Assembly (NCBI GenBank): GCA_030686995.1
Contig: CM060691.1
Coordinates: forward strand, 88,099,055 to 88,163,054
Length of the DNA stretch: 64,000 bases
Reading direction: 5' to 3'
Origin: Artemisia argyi
Lineage: Eukaryota; Streptophyta; Magnoliopsida; Asterales; Asteraceae
Position 1 is the first letter of the stretch; every line of letters begins with the position of its first letter. The position numbers were made by a program, and so were the translations under genes. This document shows, piece after piece, positions 21,725 to 34,756 of this stretch. The notes beneath the pieces are model-generated. The model worked only from the letters and a program-made list of their open reading frames with translations, was not told where the DNA came from and did not search any database.

Positions 21725-22518
21725 ATTAGGGGTCGAGTCAAGCTAGCGACTCGGTAAACAAAAACAGTAGCAGGCATATAGGGTTTTCACCCTAAGTGTG
21801 GGGGAGTCCCCCATGCTATGGTTACTTATGATGTGAAAAAACAAAATGGTGTTTTCCACGCTTAGCTTGTAATGTTGCCCTTTTACGTTCAAAATGTCGG
21901 CATAATAGCCGGGATTTTGAATATTGAGGACAATATTCATGCTTAGTGTGGGGGGGTATTCGCTATTCTAGCGAATTTTATCACATTTTACTATAGAATA
22001 CCCCCGTTTTTGCCAAAATTTCAAAAATTTTCAAAAAATTTTTCACTGGTGCTTTAAAATTTTTGTGGTAATCAGTCCGCCTTGTCTAACCGACAAAAGG
22101 GATTGGCTAGTCCAGGAGCAAACGGCTCTTGGTAAAGACATATCAAATCCGTTTACGGCTGGCAATTTGCCCAAAATTGTATGGTTCATCAACTCCCCAA
22201 AAACAAATGAGTTGGCTAGCCCGCAAGATTATGGCTTGTGGTAAAGGCCGTGGAAAATCCATAATTGGTAATCAGCTCACCAAGATGTTGACTATTCCAT
22301 CAAGAGCTGGCTAGTCCAGAAGCAAACGGCTTTTGGTAAAGACTACTCAAATCCGTTGAAAGCTGGTGGTTTGCTCAAAATCACACGGTTATCAGGTGTG
22401 CCACAGTTCTTACACCTGGCTACTCCAGAAGTGATGGCTTTTGGTAAAGATTTTTTCAAATCCATCAAGTTTTCAAAACAGTATTGCTAGGGACTAGCAA
22501 TAGTTTAGTGTGGGGGAT
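21725..22518 (+). other. Structured 3' noncoding region of element C, copy 2
   Basis: Repeats every element of copy 1 at an offset of about 6665: post-stop hairpin 21734-21753, AGGA-loop hairpin 21918-21939, four-unit stem-loop repeat about 22105-22477, GGA-loop hairpin about 22482-22502 and purine tract to 22518. The few base differences lie outside the stems that I checked. Confidence 0.75.
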
Positions 22519-25500
22519 TGATGAGTGCTCAAACACTCATCATTTTTGGTCTAATCTGAACTGCAAAACATACAAAAACACTCAGAAATGCATCAAAAGA
22601 CCAAAAATATTTCAAAAATGTGTTTTATATGTTTTAGATGCAAAATGAGCAAAAACAAATGAAAAACGCACAAAGTTTGCAAAATTGGCAGTTTCAGTCC
22701 CCCAACTTTCATAAAATTACAAAACTAGTCCCTGGATATTCAAAATATGGAAAATTATCACCAAAGGTCATTTTGAAATCATAAAATGTCATATTTAGTC
22801 CTTTGGTGAAAAATTGGAAAGTTTTGGAAATTTACAAAATTAGTCCCTGGAGTTTCAATAATTGGCAGATTCGGTCCCTGGTGGGATAATTTTGAAAGAA
22901 AAATCATTTTTAGTCCTTGGAAGTTCAAAAATGTTCAAATTTGGTCCTTGGATAAAAGATTTTACAAAATGGCAATTTTAGTCCTCGGACTTTGAAAATT
23001 ATCATTTTTAGTCCCCGGGTGATTTAAAATGGAAAATCACATTTTTGGTCCTTTGGTTGTTTTAACATGGCAAGTTTAATCCTTTTGATATCTTTTGAAA
23101 CTTGTCAATACAGGTCCCTACACTTTTCATAAATTACAACTATGGTCCTTGTTTTTTTTACTACTTAAACAAATGGACCCTTTGTTTTATTTTAATCCAA
23201 ATAACTAAACCCAACAACCAAATCCACCCTTGCCTGATCCAGTAACCCAATCCCATGCCAAGCCCACCAAAATTCGGCCCACTCCTAAAATAATAATACC
23301 CTGGTTCGTTGACCTGGTCAAACAAACACACCCCCGACCCACTGTTCATCACCATCTCCTTCCCCCATTTCCAGCTTCCATGTTCCCCCCCCCCTCCTCC
23401 AAAGTCTTCACCAACCTCACCAAACCCAATTAATACCCTTACCTTTCCCCCTCCTCATTAATGTACCCACCAAATCCTCCCAACTGCCCAATCCCACTCA
23501 AAATTACTTTTCCCGCCAAATCCAAATTAAAGGATGGGATTGATTTGGAGCCATCCAATGGCTAAGAAAGCAAGTGGGAAAGAAGATGGAGTACTCAGGG
23601 ACTATAAAAAGTAAAGAAAAAGAGAAGAAAAAGAGTAGTAGTTAGGTTTTATTTTTCTTAGTATAATTTTAGATCGAATGTAATTTAACTTAGGGAATCA
23701 TTTTCTAATTTAGTGTTGTAATCTCTGTTGTAATATTGAAATTATCCTTTTAATCAAATCATTTCAGTTCTGGTCATATATATTTCACAGTTACAATTCA
23801 TTATATAGACTAAAAATTCCATTTTGCTTAAAGAAGCTCTCATATGCTTCCATCCCTGTGCATTTAGTTTATTCAAGCTTATTATAGTTTGTTGTCAAGC
23901 ATTAGTTGTGTTCAAAGATCAGTTTATTGCAAAAAGTCCAGAAGTCAATGAAAGTCAACAAGAGGAGCAATATTGTGTTGAGGTGATTTAACAGGATGAT
24001 TATGATGGCATTTGGTTTAAAACTCCAAGGGGAGTAGTAGGATGGTGTTTTTGAGTTCCTGAGTCACCTTTGTGCTTGAATCATATGTAAGACTGTTTCT
24101 ACTTTTTAAATTGTCTTTGCATAATTTTCAAGTTGTGGTTATAATTGCTCTTTGTTGCTCACTATTGCTTATTTATACTTGTTTCATGTTAGTTTAAGTT
24201 TAGAATCCAAATTCATGGTTTAAAATATCCAACTGCTTTGTAAAATTTCCATTTCAGTTTTTAAGGGTGTGTTTGGATCAGCCTATTCAGCTATCTTATG
24301 GTTGTAGTTTTGTTGTTATTTTGTTTTAGCCATGCTACACTAGGTTGTTTTAGGTCAGTTTAAGCCTTAATTTCAAGTCCCAACTGCCCAAAGTCAAAAT
24401 CCCACCCCATTACCCCTCACAGTCCACTGTTGGATCAGTGGGTACCCCATTTTCACCCATTTGGTTTAAATATGATGCATCAATCTTAATTTGGTTTCAA
24501 ACCATCTCATTATAACATCCTAGGTTAGTTTAGATCACCCAAAGTTCATATTAGTCAAACTATTTAGTTTTTTAGAAAAAGTCAAATGGTGCATTTTCAG
24601 ATTTTTCCAAAAGTTCTAGTAATTTTATAGAATTTTGTGGTTGTTTTCATGGTATGAAACTTGTTTAATTTTGTTTTCCCCCAGCTCAACTTTCATTTCC
24701 TATCATCATTTTATTTTTGCAAATTTTTGGGTGGACCCCACATTGCCCCAAAGAGGGGTGCAGGGCTGCTGAGCCCCCTGCTGCAGCAGATAGCAGTCTC
24801 ACCACCACCACTTGGTGGTGGTTTTCTGGCCATCTCATTGGTCCATAACCCTACCACTTAGCTCAATTCCACTCACCTCCTACCAGGCTTGAAGTTTTGA
24901 CCCAAGCTTTGACCTCAAAGCCTGTGGACCCCACCTAAATCAAAGCTTCTAATCTGTCCCATTTTTCAGTACCAAACAATGTGCTAAGTGCTTTTTAATA
25001 CCTTATTAGCTTATTCTGAGTACCTCAAGTGTCTTTTCTAGCTTATTCATGATCCATTAGCTTATTTTGACCAGAAACACCCAGAGTGGGTCCCACCACA
25101 TGCCATTTTAGCTTATTTTTCCTTTGGGTCAACAAAAGTCAACTGTCTTGACTTTTGGCTTATTCCAGCTTATTTTTAAGTTTCCAAAAAGTTTGTTTTT
25201 ACAAAAGTTTATTGTTTTTAAGTATAAAATAGGTTTGTAAAAGAAAAATCAAGAAAAACAAATTTAAAATTAAGTGATAGTTTCTATTTAATGTAATTTA
25301 ATTTTAATTTTCATTTTTAAATTTTTGTTAAGTACTTGTCAATTTTATATTTTTATTAATTACCTCATATATTAAAGTATTTATAATATATTTTTCAGAT
25401 TTTTATTTTACCATTTGGTATTTATTAGAATTAATATTAGTTTTATTAGAACTTAATTAATATTAAGTTTAAAATAGCATTATTAGTTTTTATTAAGTGA

Positions 25501-26058
25501 AACTTAGTTTTTATATTTTTTTATAGCTTTTATAGGTTATAAAGTAATTTTAGAAATTTTCTTAGAATTTTTACTGTTCATTTAGTATTTTTCTTAATTT
25601 AAAATAGTTAATTAGTTAATTAGTAATTAATTAGTAATTAATTAATAGAAAATTCACAAAAAGACAAAAATATTTATTTTTATTTTTTATACTTTCTTCA
25701 AGTTCTTTTTAAGGTTTAGAAAATATTTTTGTAAATTCTTAGTTTATTTTGTAACCTTTATTAATTTTAGTATTATTTTAAATTAGATTTAATATAGTTT
25801 TAAGTAATTAAATAGAATTTAAATATTAAAATAATCATTTTAATAACTTTATTTTCATTTTAAATCTTCTTTTATCTTTTAATTTGTAAAAAGTTCATTT
25901 TCACCCCCTGGGTGTTTTCAGATTCCCGTTTTCACTTTTTATTTTGTACGTCTACGTTTTATTTAAACCTTATACTTCCGCGGAGCATTGACTCTAGGCT
26001 GTTTGACTTTGTTGACCATTCCTTGGTCAATATAAGTTAGGTGGTTTAGGCTCAATCA
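22519..26058 (+). repeat. Element C LTR 3, with internal deletion
   Basis: 3540 bp. Lacks about 197 bp matching 12637-12833 of LTR 1. The junction at 25965-25968 is AAAC, which occurs at both ends of the lost segment, so the deletion joined a 4-bp microhomology. One end lies inside the GTACGT/ACGTTT palindrome. Ends TCAATCA, followed by the ACACA duplication. Confidence 0.9.
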
Positions 26059-26063
26059 ACACA

Positions 26064-27831
26064 CGAGAAGAATTACACTACACACGACTTGGAGTTGGGT
26101 GCTGTTGTTTTTGCACTCAAGATTTGGAGACACTACCTTTATGGTACTAAATGTGTAATTTTTACCGACCACAAGAGCTTACAGCATATACTTGATCAGA
26201 AGGAACTTAACATGAGACAACGTCGTTGGCTAGAATTGTTGAGTGATTACGATTGTGAAATCCGATATCACCCAGGAAAAGCAAATGTCGTAGCAGATGC
26301 ACTTAGCAGAAAGGAACGACTCAAACCTTTGAGGGTCAGGTCATTAGGAATGACTATTATTTCACCATTACCATCAAAAATCTTAGAAGCTCAGATTGAG
26401 GCTCTCAAGGAGGAAAATCGGCCACAAGAGAAACTTTATGGTATGCCAGAAAACAAGAATGGTTTCGTTAAGAGAGCAGATGGAGTGTTATGCTTCAAGG
26501 ATCGAAGTTGGATACCACTCTATGGTGGAGTACGAGATTTGATTATGCATGAATCACATAAGTCAAAGTACTCTATTCACCCAGGTTCTGACAAGATGTA
26601 TCAGGATCTCAAAAAGCTATATTGGTGGCCGAACATGAAAGCAGAAATAGCTACGTACGTCAGCAAATGCCTTACTTGTGCTAAAGTGAAAGCTGAGTAC
26701 CAGAAACCGTCAGGATTACTTCAACAACCAGAAATTCCACAATGGAAGTGGGAACATATTACAATGGACTTTGTTACTAAACTACCCAAGACTTCAGGAG
26801 GTTACGATGCAATTTGGGTAATTGTTGATCGTCTTACTAAATCAGCACATTTCATCCCTATTAGAGAGACTTATTCCATGGAACAGCTTGCCAGACTTTA
26901 TGTCAAGGAAATAGTCTCGAGGCATGGGGCACCAGTTTCTATCATTTCAGATAGGGATAGTCGCTTTACATCAAACTTTTGGAAGTCATTACAAGATTCC
27001 TTTGGATCCAAGTTAGACATGAGCACTGCTTACCATCCACAGACTGATGGTCAGAGTGAGAGAACTATTTAGACACTGGAGGACATGCTGAGGGCGTGTG
27101 TGATTGACTTTGGGAATGGTTGGGCTAACCATTTGCCATTAATCGAGTTCTCTTATAACAACAGTTACCATTCAAGTATTAAAGCAGCACCATTTGAGGC
27201 ACTTTATGGTCGTAAGTGTCGTTCACCAGTTTGTTGGGCAGAAATTGGAGAGGTACAATGCACAGGTCCAGAGATGGTTAGGGAAACAACAGAAAAGATA
27301 ATACAGATTCGAGATAGGCTTGAAACAGCTAGAAGCCGACAGAAGAGTTATGCAGATGTTAGACGCAAACCATTTGAATTTCATGTTGGAGACAAGGTCA
27401 TGTTGAAGGTCTCACCCTGGAAAGGCTTGATACGATTTAGAAAGCGTGGGAAGTTGAACCCGAGATACATTGGTCCATTTAAGATACTGGAAAGGATTGG
27501 TCCAGTAGCTTACAAGCTTGAACTACCATCAGAACTCAGCAACGTACATAATACATTTCATGTCTCAAACCTTAAGAAATGCCTTTCAGATGAGTCTTCA
27601 GTTATACCTTTAGAAGAGATTCAGCTAGATGACAAGCTTAACTTTGTGGAGGAACCAGTTGAAATCATGGACCGAGAGGTCAAGCAGTTGAAGCAGAGTA
27701 GAATTCCGATCGTTAAGGTTCGCTGGAATTCTCGAAGAGGTCCTGAGTTTACTTGGGAACGAGAGGACCAAATGCAACGCAAGTATCCACACCTTTTCAC
27801 CAAACCTATTACCGAGACCAACACTAGCTGA
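26064..27831 (+). pseudogene. pol: Element A pol, second part: RNase H end, integrase, chromodomain-like tail
   Basis: Continues in phase from 9190. RNase H ends near 26300 ([18 protein letters not shown]). The integrase HHCC zinc motif is at about 26550-26690 ([19 protein letters not shown]). The catalytic core has D in TMDFVTK (about 26767), D in SDRDSRF (about 26950) and E in SERTI (about 27058). A TAG at 27070-27072 breaks it, where glutamine is expected. The C-terminus ([18 protein letters not shown]) resembles a chromodomain, as in Tekay/Del chromoviruses. The stop at 27829-27831 overlaps the start of the hairpin before the 3' LTR. Confidence 0.9.
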
Positions 27832-27865
27832 ATTCAGGGACTGAATTCCTATTTGGGTGGGCGGA
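27830..27865 (+). other. Hairpin and polypurine tract before the 3' LTR of element A
   Basis: GAATTCAG / CTGAATTC with loop GGA at 27830-27848, then CTATTTGGGTGGGCGGA to the LTR at 27866. The hairpin ends 17 nt from the LTR and overlaps the pol stop codon. Confidence 0.8.
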
Positions 27866-30535
27866 TGTCACAACTCACCATTACAGGTCATTTACCATTT
27901 CAGGTCATTTTCCCAAACTTCGCCATTTTACTATTCATAAATCACTATTCATCAAAACACTATTCATCATTTTACTATTCATCATTCTCGAGGTCAGTTT
28001 GATATTCTGAGAAACTTTTGGAAAATTTACTATTCACTGAACACTATTCATTTCCAGAAAAGTTTTCATCATTCACTTGCATTACTCATTTCATCGTAAA
28101 TTTAGTTTACGGGTATTCAAATTCGCGTAACCGGATTGGTTTAGGTGCGAATTCATTTCATTAGTGCTAAGGACACTGCATACGGACTGGAGATAGTCTG
28201 CATATCATCATAACAGCATTTTCATGTTATACCACTCTCAGGATTTTCAAATTTATATATTTGATACATTTAACGTTTTTACGTATAAGTATTTATAGTA
28301 AACGTTAACACCCGGTTTATACACGAAGAATATATCTAAATATTCCCACAATGGTCCCGACATATTTTTATATCCATTTTAACATCATAAAAGTTATAAC
28401 ATTCAGTTACCCAGTATTTTGGAGATTTATTTTATCTATAACGTACGCTTATGAATATAACGACGGTTTTCGTGAAAACTAAACAATAATCACCCGATCA
28501 CTCAGTAATTGTACCCAACATATTTTCAACATATTTTTATCATTATTATGACTTTATTTTGTCCCGGTTAACTTCGTGAACATTTATTTCTATTAAACCC
28601 GTTACCCGATTTTAACAAATAACACAAACTAGCACCTAAACTACCTAAGATTTCCTAATTAAATCACAAGTACCCCTACCCCCCCCCCCCCCTCATTCAC
28701 CATGGCCGGTCCTCAAAGTCCTCTCCTAGGCAATTTTATACAAATTCTTAACCTTGTGCATTTATGTATACTTATAATACATTATAACTAGTTACTAGTA
28801 TTTACAAAAACCATTACAACAAAACATACTTACATTTCAAAGATCAAAAAGTGCATCTCATCCTCTTCCTCATCTTCAAACCCACGACCAAACCCAAAAT
28901 ACATGATCAAGTGAAGTTTTTACAAAAGTTAAAGCACCAAAGTTGTTCATTATACTTGCCTAATCAAGAATCATACAAGAAATATACAAGAAATCCAAGG
29001 TTTCTAATCATTCAATCACCTCATATTTCAAAGTGAGTATACAAATTTATTTTCAAGTTTTCTTCTAATTAACACTTATATCTCATGGTAATTATGCTTA
29101 ATTTCATGCTCATACTAGTTATACCACTTTATTTTTGAAGACTTTTGAAACATACAAACCCTAGATTGTGATTTAGGTGTTCCCTTGTTAAATTAACTTG
29201 ATTTCTAGTCATTAGGAACCCATGGCACCCTAAGAAGGTGTATGGTAGGATTAGATTAGTTTTGTGAAGTTTGCAAGAGTTTTGGTTGAAGTTGGAACTA
29301 GTTTTGAACCTTTGTAATGGATTTCTAACAAGTTTATAAACATGCTGTCCCATTTTGTTATCTTCTGGAAAATCAGTAAACACCAAGGAAACTTTGGAAA
29401 AATTTTTAGAAAATACTTTCAAAAACGAATCCGTAGGCGAAAGAACGGATTAAAAAGAGTTAATAACGAAGAAGTTATGATTTTTGCAAGATTGTTGACG
29501 AAAAGTATTTTTCTGAAAAATAGTTGCTGTTGGACGTTTTTCGTCGGACAAAAAGAGGCTTTAGACCTAACCCGGAGGAGCCGAGCTTTCCAAAATATAT
29601 TACTACATACTAAGACGTAACCGTGGATATAAAGAACAAGTAAAACGGACATATAACGACAAAGATATTCACGTTTGAATATCGGAAAAACCCATTTTTA
29701 TTTTGACAGCTTTTAGTAAAATTGACACTAAAACTACGTAGTAACTTTAGAAGCTAGAAATAATACCAAGTACCAAATTTTATAACTAATGAAGTATTAG
29801 TTATTACAAGTATATTTTCATCATTTCAAGGCGTTATTTCAAGGATTTCAACCCGAGGATTTCAACACTAACATGGAAACATACGATATATATATATAAG
29901 TATATATTGCAACTAGCTTATTTTATTTTCTAATAGCAATATTTTTCCAAATTCTTGGATTATATATTTTGATAACACAAGTGTTTTTCCAAAGAGTAGA
30001 GTGGTATAGGATCATGAGCATGGACATTCATAACATCATTTGGTGATCTAAATGAGATCGTTCATCATTCATATTAGGTTGCGGCAGCTAACCGTTCATT
30101 GTTGTTCATTTCATATCATCGCAGTATCATCAGTTGAGGTGAGTTTTCATAGCCCCGTATACATTTTACATTGTTTTCAAATCCCACGGGGGAGAATACA
30201 TTGCACCATTTTAGTACGAGCCCAAGTATCAAAACCTATGTACATAGCTTAAGTAGCTTGTCTGCCATGTGATAAGTCCCCTGTATCATCATGAACCGTT
30301 AATTTGCCGGTAAGCGAGAGTGAGTGGATAGATCTATTGAGGGTGACGCCTCCATCCGTGGTAGTGATTACCAACCGTAAGCGGATGCATTTCATGTCTT
30401 TTACATTTGGGTGTTTAGCAGAACATTCAGGAGGGGCTTAGTTCAGTCATAGCTTCGGTATCATGAGCTTAAGGTCTATTGTACTATTTTACGTGACTTT
30501 TGTAATGCATTTATACTTGTGGTGGCCGTACAAAC
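27866..30535 (+). repeat. 3' LTR of element A, part 1 (interrupted by B)
   Basis: Matches 1788 to about 4443 of the 5' LTR with scattered substitutions and an added ACTATTCATC unit near 27955. Cut at CAAAC (30531-30535) by element B and resumes at 38601. Confidence 0.93.
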
Positions 30536-33500
30536 TGTAACAATTCGCAATTTCAGGTTAACTTTTATTCCCGAAAATTTCACTATTCACAATTTACTAT
30601 TTACCTTTTACTATTCATTTTTTTACTATTCACTTTTCACTATTCATCTCAGAAATTTTTATTTCATATTCTCGTAAGTTAAACTATTTTAACGATAATC
30701 CGAGAGTTTGACGCTCGTCGGATCATTTCTGCAAAAATCACAAAGCCGTGTCCGAGATTTACTTTTAGGTTTAAACGTCCTTCTAGCATCCCGATATATC
30801 CATAAAACATAATAAACAATAGAAATATGATTTTCTATCATTTTATGACAATTCCAAAAGTTTTGGAATTTTACGTTTTCCAGTTCAGCGTTTTACGCGA
30901 ATTACGCGTTTTAGACCCGTGTTTCCAGTTTTTAGCAGGGTTTTAGCACCCGATAGAACCTACCACTCATTTTATATTTTATTATGGACTATATGAACAT
31001 GTTTAACAATACTTTCAAATTCCATAATTTTACGACACCCGATTTTACGTTTTGACGCTTAATCATTTACGATTGGTATTTCCCGGAGTCAAAACTCATC
31101 CAATACTTGGATAATATCATCCAAGACCAACTCATCCCTTCCTATCCACTCCAAACCGCCATAGGGGGGGGGGATTCACACCCTTGTGTGTCATGATCTC
31201 ATGCTTGAAGTCCTTGGATGAGAACATGTGTTCAACTTGGTCTCCAAGCTTTGACAAGTCAATGAAATGTAACCTCCTTAAGACCCTATAAAAGCCCCCT
31301 CCCCTCCCTTTGTGCCGTGCACCTCCAACCCCAAAACCCTTCCATCCTTAGCTTATTTCCTTCCAAATTCTAGCAAGGTTCAAGTGCTTCTTCAAGGTAG
31401 AAACCCTAGTTTGATCATAAGTTACCAAAAATCTTCCAAACCCTAGAATACTTGGTGATTTCTCTTGAGTTTAAATCCACTCAATTCACCTCAACTTTCA
31501 TTACATCTCTTTCAAGAATACCAAGGGTAGAAAGATTGCATGAAGTGAAAAAGGGTTGAAGCAAATCTATCAAAGTCCATTTCCTTACTTGTTACTTCCT
31601 TTCTTTATTAGAAAGCCAAAAGTTGTAAGTCTAAACCTAACATGCTTCTTGTTTATTAATCATGTTCATATCATTTACATGTTATTCTTGCTATATTATG
31701 TCTTGTATTATTGTCCATGATGTATAAAAATGAGTAAAAGATGTTGTTATAATGGATTGTTAAAACAAGTTATTAAAACAAGTAAACTAGTGATTTTCTT
31801 GGAAAGACCTGATCAAAATGGTAAAAATATGATATTGGATTATTACATATTGTAGTAGAGGACCTAACAAGGAAACCGTAGCAATTTGAACCACCTAAAA
31901 CGAGTATACGAGTCAAAAGTTATGACGATTTGAAGTTACCAAAACTTTGCGGCAAAGCTGCCAAATACCTTCTGTTACAGAAACTTTAAACACGCAAAAA
32001 GAGGCCTTTCTGGTCCGTTTCATGAAAAAGTTAAAACACGAAAGTTGTCCGGAATCACGTTTTCCTTCAGGGTTGAAGAGGCTCGAGCCTTGAAAACGCT
32101 TTCTGAGTGAGATATTTCTCAGTTTCTTAACAGCTATTTACATATATATAAGTCACTATATATTGGTTATATTTTAAAAGGAACAAGAGGTCTTATGACC
32201 TATAAACAAGACCACCACCATGGCTAGAGCCAAGGTTGTGTCTCATGACCTTGGAACAAGGACCAAAGGTCATGGCTAGGCCATGACGAAATGACCATAC
32301 CAACTTACAAAGGCGTAAACATGAAACAATGAATTAGGCGATAACTTGAACAAACAATTTGGATCTACTTCACTTAAAAGGGAAACATGAGATATTACCA
32401 AGAGAAAATGGTCATTCAAGACTTATGAAACTACCCCTAATAACAATCTTCATGTACAAATAAACTTTCCTAAGTTTATTCAAATATCGGACATGTAACT
32501 TTTCGGATCGAAACTTATATCTATATATTTTATCAACTACTACAATAGTAGGGAGCCTCATGTGAGGAGTTCATTATGTAAGCCGTCGAGATGAGTTGTG
32601 GATTTACGAGTTAAAGTGTCCTGGCTCCTCGAACGCTTACTAACATGACTTCTGAATTATGTTGGCCCGAACGGTAGTAAACGATATACCAAAACATACA
32701 TGTTTCATGAATCTTTCTTTCAAAGACTTATACTATACATCATACCACATCATGGACTAAATGCAAGATATATATATAGGCACTACTTCATATTCTTTAC
32801 TCCGAACCTAAGTCGCAACATTCTATTATAGGTTGCTCGTAGAAACCTTCGCGATTCGACCATCACATTCACTACTCACTACATAACTTAAGGTGAGTTC
32901 GTAGCCCCACTTTCTATTGTTTAACTATTTTACAAACCCATGGGGGGAATACATGCTATTATTTTTCTACTCGAACACAATTCTTTCTACTGTATGCTAT
33001 CCGACTATGTTTTATTGTCACTAAGTAACGATTGCCATGTTCGAAGTCCCTATATCATGAACCATTAGTCACTACCTTTAGTGAGCGTGAATATTGTGAA
33101 TAGATCTATTGGGATTGACGGATCCCATTTGTGTTGAACAACGATGAGTTCACACAAATGCACTATATTTGAGATTTAGCGGTATAATGGCAAAAGTACC
33201 TTGATAGGGCTTCTATAATGCCAATTTTGTTGGTTCGATGTTAATGTTTTGGTTGCATGAGCTTAGTGAAATAAATAACGATTTTGTTTTCTAACTATGA
33301 GTGTGAGTCTATAGCTCACACTACGACATATTGTGTTCAAACGATTTAACTAAACTCTATGAATTCCACTCAACCTTTGTGTTGACCTCTCAAGCATGTA
33401 TTTCAGGTTCATGACGATCAAGGATGGTACGGAAGGGCACGGATACTCAAGAGGGCTATAAATTTTATTTTCATTCAAAAACTCATTTAATGTAAATTGT

Positions 33501-33672
33501 AAACATGGAACCATCTGGGACCTCATTTTGTAATCTCTGATATTTATATAATTTCAATGATAAATCTTTTAAAACGACTCAGTTGGAGTTCGTTTTATAT
33601 TATTGTGACTATTGTGCCGTCCAGTAACACCCAGTTCGAATTCCGCTGCATCAATGAATTGGGGGTGTTACA
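30536..33672 (+). repeat. 5' LTR of element B
   Basis: 3137 bp. Starts with repeated ACTATTCA motifs like element A. TATA box at 31287-31294 (TATAAAAG) followed by a C-rich leader. A hairpin GTCATGGC / GCCATGAC, loop TAG, lies at about 32269-32287. The U5 end folds by pairing 33624-33632 with 33663-33671. A G run sits near 31145. Confidence 0.92.
31287..31294 (+). promoter_or_regulatory. TATA box of element B 5' LTR
   Basis: TATAAAAG in GACCCTATAAAAGCC. It is absent from the 3' LTR because of that copy's deletion. A counterpart is recognisable on the minus strand near 59352. Confidence 0.65.
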
Positions 33673-33675
33673 GAT

Positions 33676-33688
33676 TGGTACCAGAGCC
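33676..33688 (+). other. Primer-binding site of element B, initiator-Met type
   Basis: TGGTACCAGAGCC, four bases after the LTR end. Same site and spacing as element A. Confidence 0.85.
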
Positions 33689-33925
33689 ATGGTTATAGAG
33701 AAATGGGTCTAATTGAGACCTAAACTATAACTACAATCACAAACAAAAACATTTTATAGCCTTCCGCTCTCCGTGTCTTCCATCCTCCAGACGATTATGG
33801 ACTTATTATGCAAGTTAGGCTACATAAACATATTAGTATATTGCTATATATATGCTTGCCATATTTTGAGCACTCCCCATAAACGATAGAATTATATTAA
33901 CATTGTAATTCTTCTTATAGAAATC

Positions 33926-34402
33926 ATGTGCGTACCCACTTCTCCCGATTATGTGCCCACTCTACCTAATAACTTCCAAGTCTTACCACCCTCACCCGAG
34001 TTCGGATTTGACTTCGTAAATGCCTTCGCTTCTGATGACGAAGAAGAACCTTTCGAAGATTCAACCGACGAAGAAGAAGAGGAACCAATGCCAAATATTT
34101 TTGCATCGAATACTTCTAATTATTTTGAACAAAATTGGGTTGAGGCAGACTCCGAGGAGGATAACGAATACGAATATGTACTAGAGCCATTACCACCACC
34201 ACTATCACTTCCCTTTGATATCCCTACACGTGATGAATTGGATCACTCACTATGGATCGTATCTCGACCACCATTGATCCAACAAGAAAGTCAACATGAA
34301 AACTACAGCTTCTTAAACTTCATCGACTCGTACCTCTATGACACACTAAACCAAGAAGTTGCCGATCAATCAGAACTGCTCGGACCTTCTAATCCACAAT
34401 AG
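33926..34402 (+). CDS. Acidic ORF upstream of gag in element B
   Basis: 158 residues, MCVPTSPDYV to LLGPSNPQ. Very acidic in the middle (DDEEEPFEDSTDEEEEEP) with many Pro and Ser. No domain recognised. It occupies the same place between PBS and gag as the 315-residue coiled-coil ORF in element A, but I see no sequence similarity between them. The preceding sequence from the PBS to 33925 has no other ORF. Function unknown. Confidence 0.65.
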   Translation: MCVPTSPDYVPTLPNNFQVLPPSPEFGFDFVNAFASDDEEEPFEDSTDEEEEEPMPNIFASNTSNYFEQNWVEADSEEDNEYEYVLEPLPPPLSLPFDIPTRDELDHSLWIVSRPPLIQQESQHENYSFLNFIDSYLYDTLNQEVADQSELLGPSNPQ

Positions 34403-34756
34403 ACTAGTGTGATGATACTAGTTAACTTTTGTACTACTAAACTGATTAGACTCAGTTAGTAAATGTTACGAAATCTATGTAATAACTAGCGATAGTAAAA
34501 ACGTTGTAATTACTAAACTGAAAGTATCAGTTAGTAAATTTTGAAGAAGCTTGTAATAGGTTTCGATTTTGTAAATCAACCAACGTTGTACGAATAAAAC
34601 TCTTGTTTTATAATATCATATGTTATGCCTTTAAATCTTCAACATAATTATTCTATCATTTCCTATCAAAAATCATGCTTATTTCACGACTCTCTACTTA
34701 CAACGTATCTTTTGAACAATAGAATCATTGCGCCAAAGAAAAATACACCACCAACA
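34403..34756 (+). other. Spacer before gag, element B, with lost start codon
   Basis: No separate gene. It contains repeated ACTAAACTGA/TCAGTTAGTAAA pieces that can pair with each other. The APKK start region seen in element A's gag appears here as ATT GCG CCA AAG near 34727, so the usual ATG has become ATT. Confidence 0.5.

Larger units (their letters stand above)
9191..26058 (+). mobile_element. Non-autonomous gypsy-type element C in tandem: LTR-body-LTR-body-LTR
   Basis: Three LTRs (9191-12923, 15854-19588, 22519-26058) separate two bodies of about 2.93 kb, with a period of 6663-6665 bp. Each body has an Asp-type PBS, one long ORF of unknown function, a structured 3' noncoding region and a purine tract before the next LTR. 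No protease, RT, RNase H or integrase is present in either body. One ACACA duplication flanks the whole, so the tandem arose at the locus after one insertion. The Asp-type PBS and CX2CX3HX4C knuckles point to the Tat/Athila side of gypsy. Confidence 0.9.

Noticed and set aside
9191..26058. Element C as two or three independent insertions side by side
   Set aside because: Only one ACACA duplication pair flanks the whole array; no duplication separates the units, and the middle LTR is shared.
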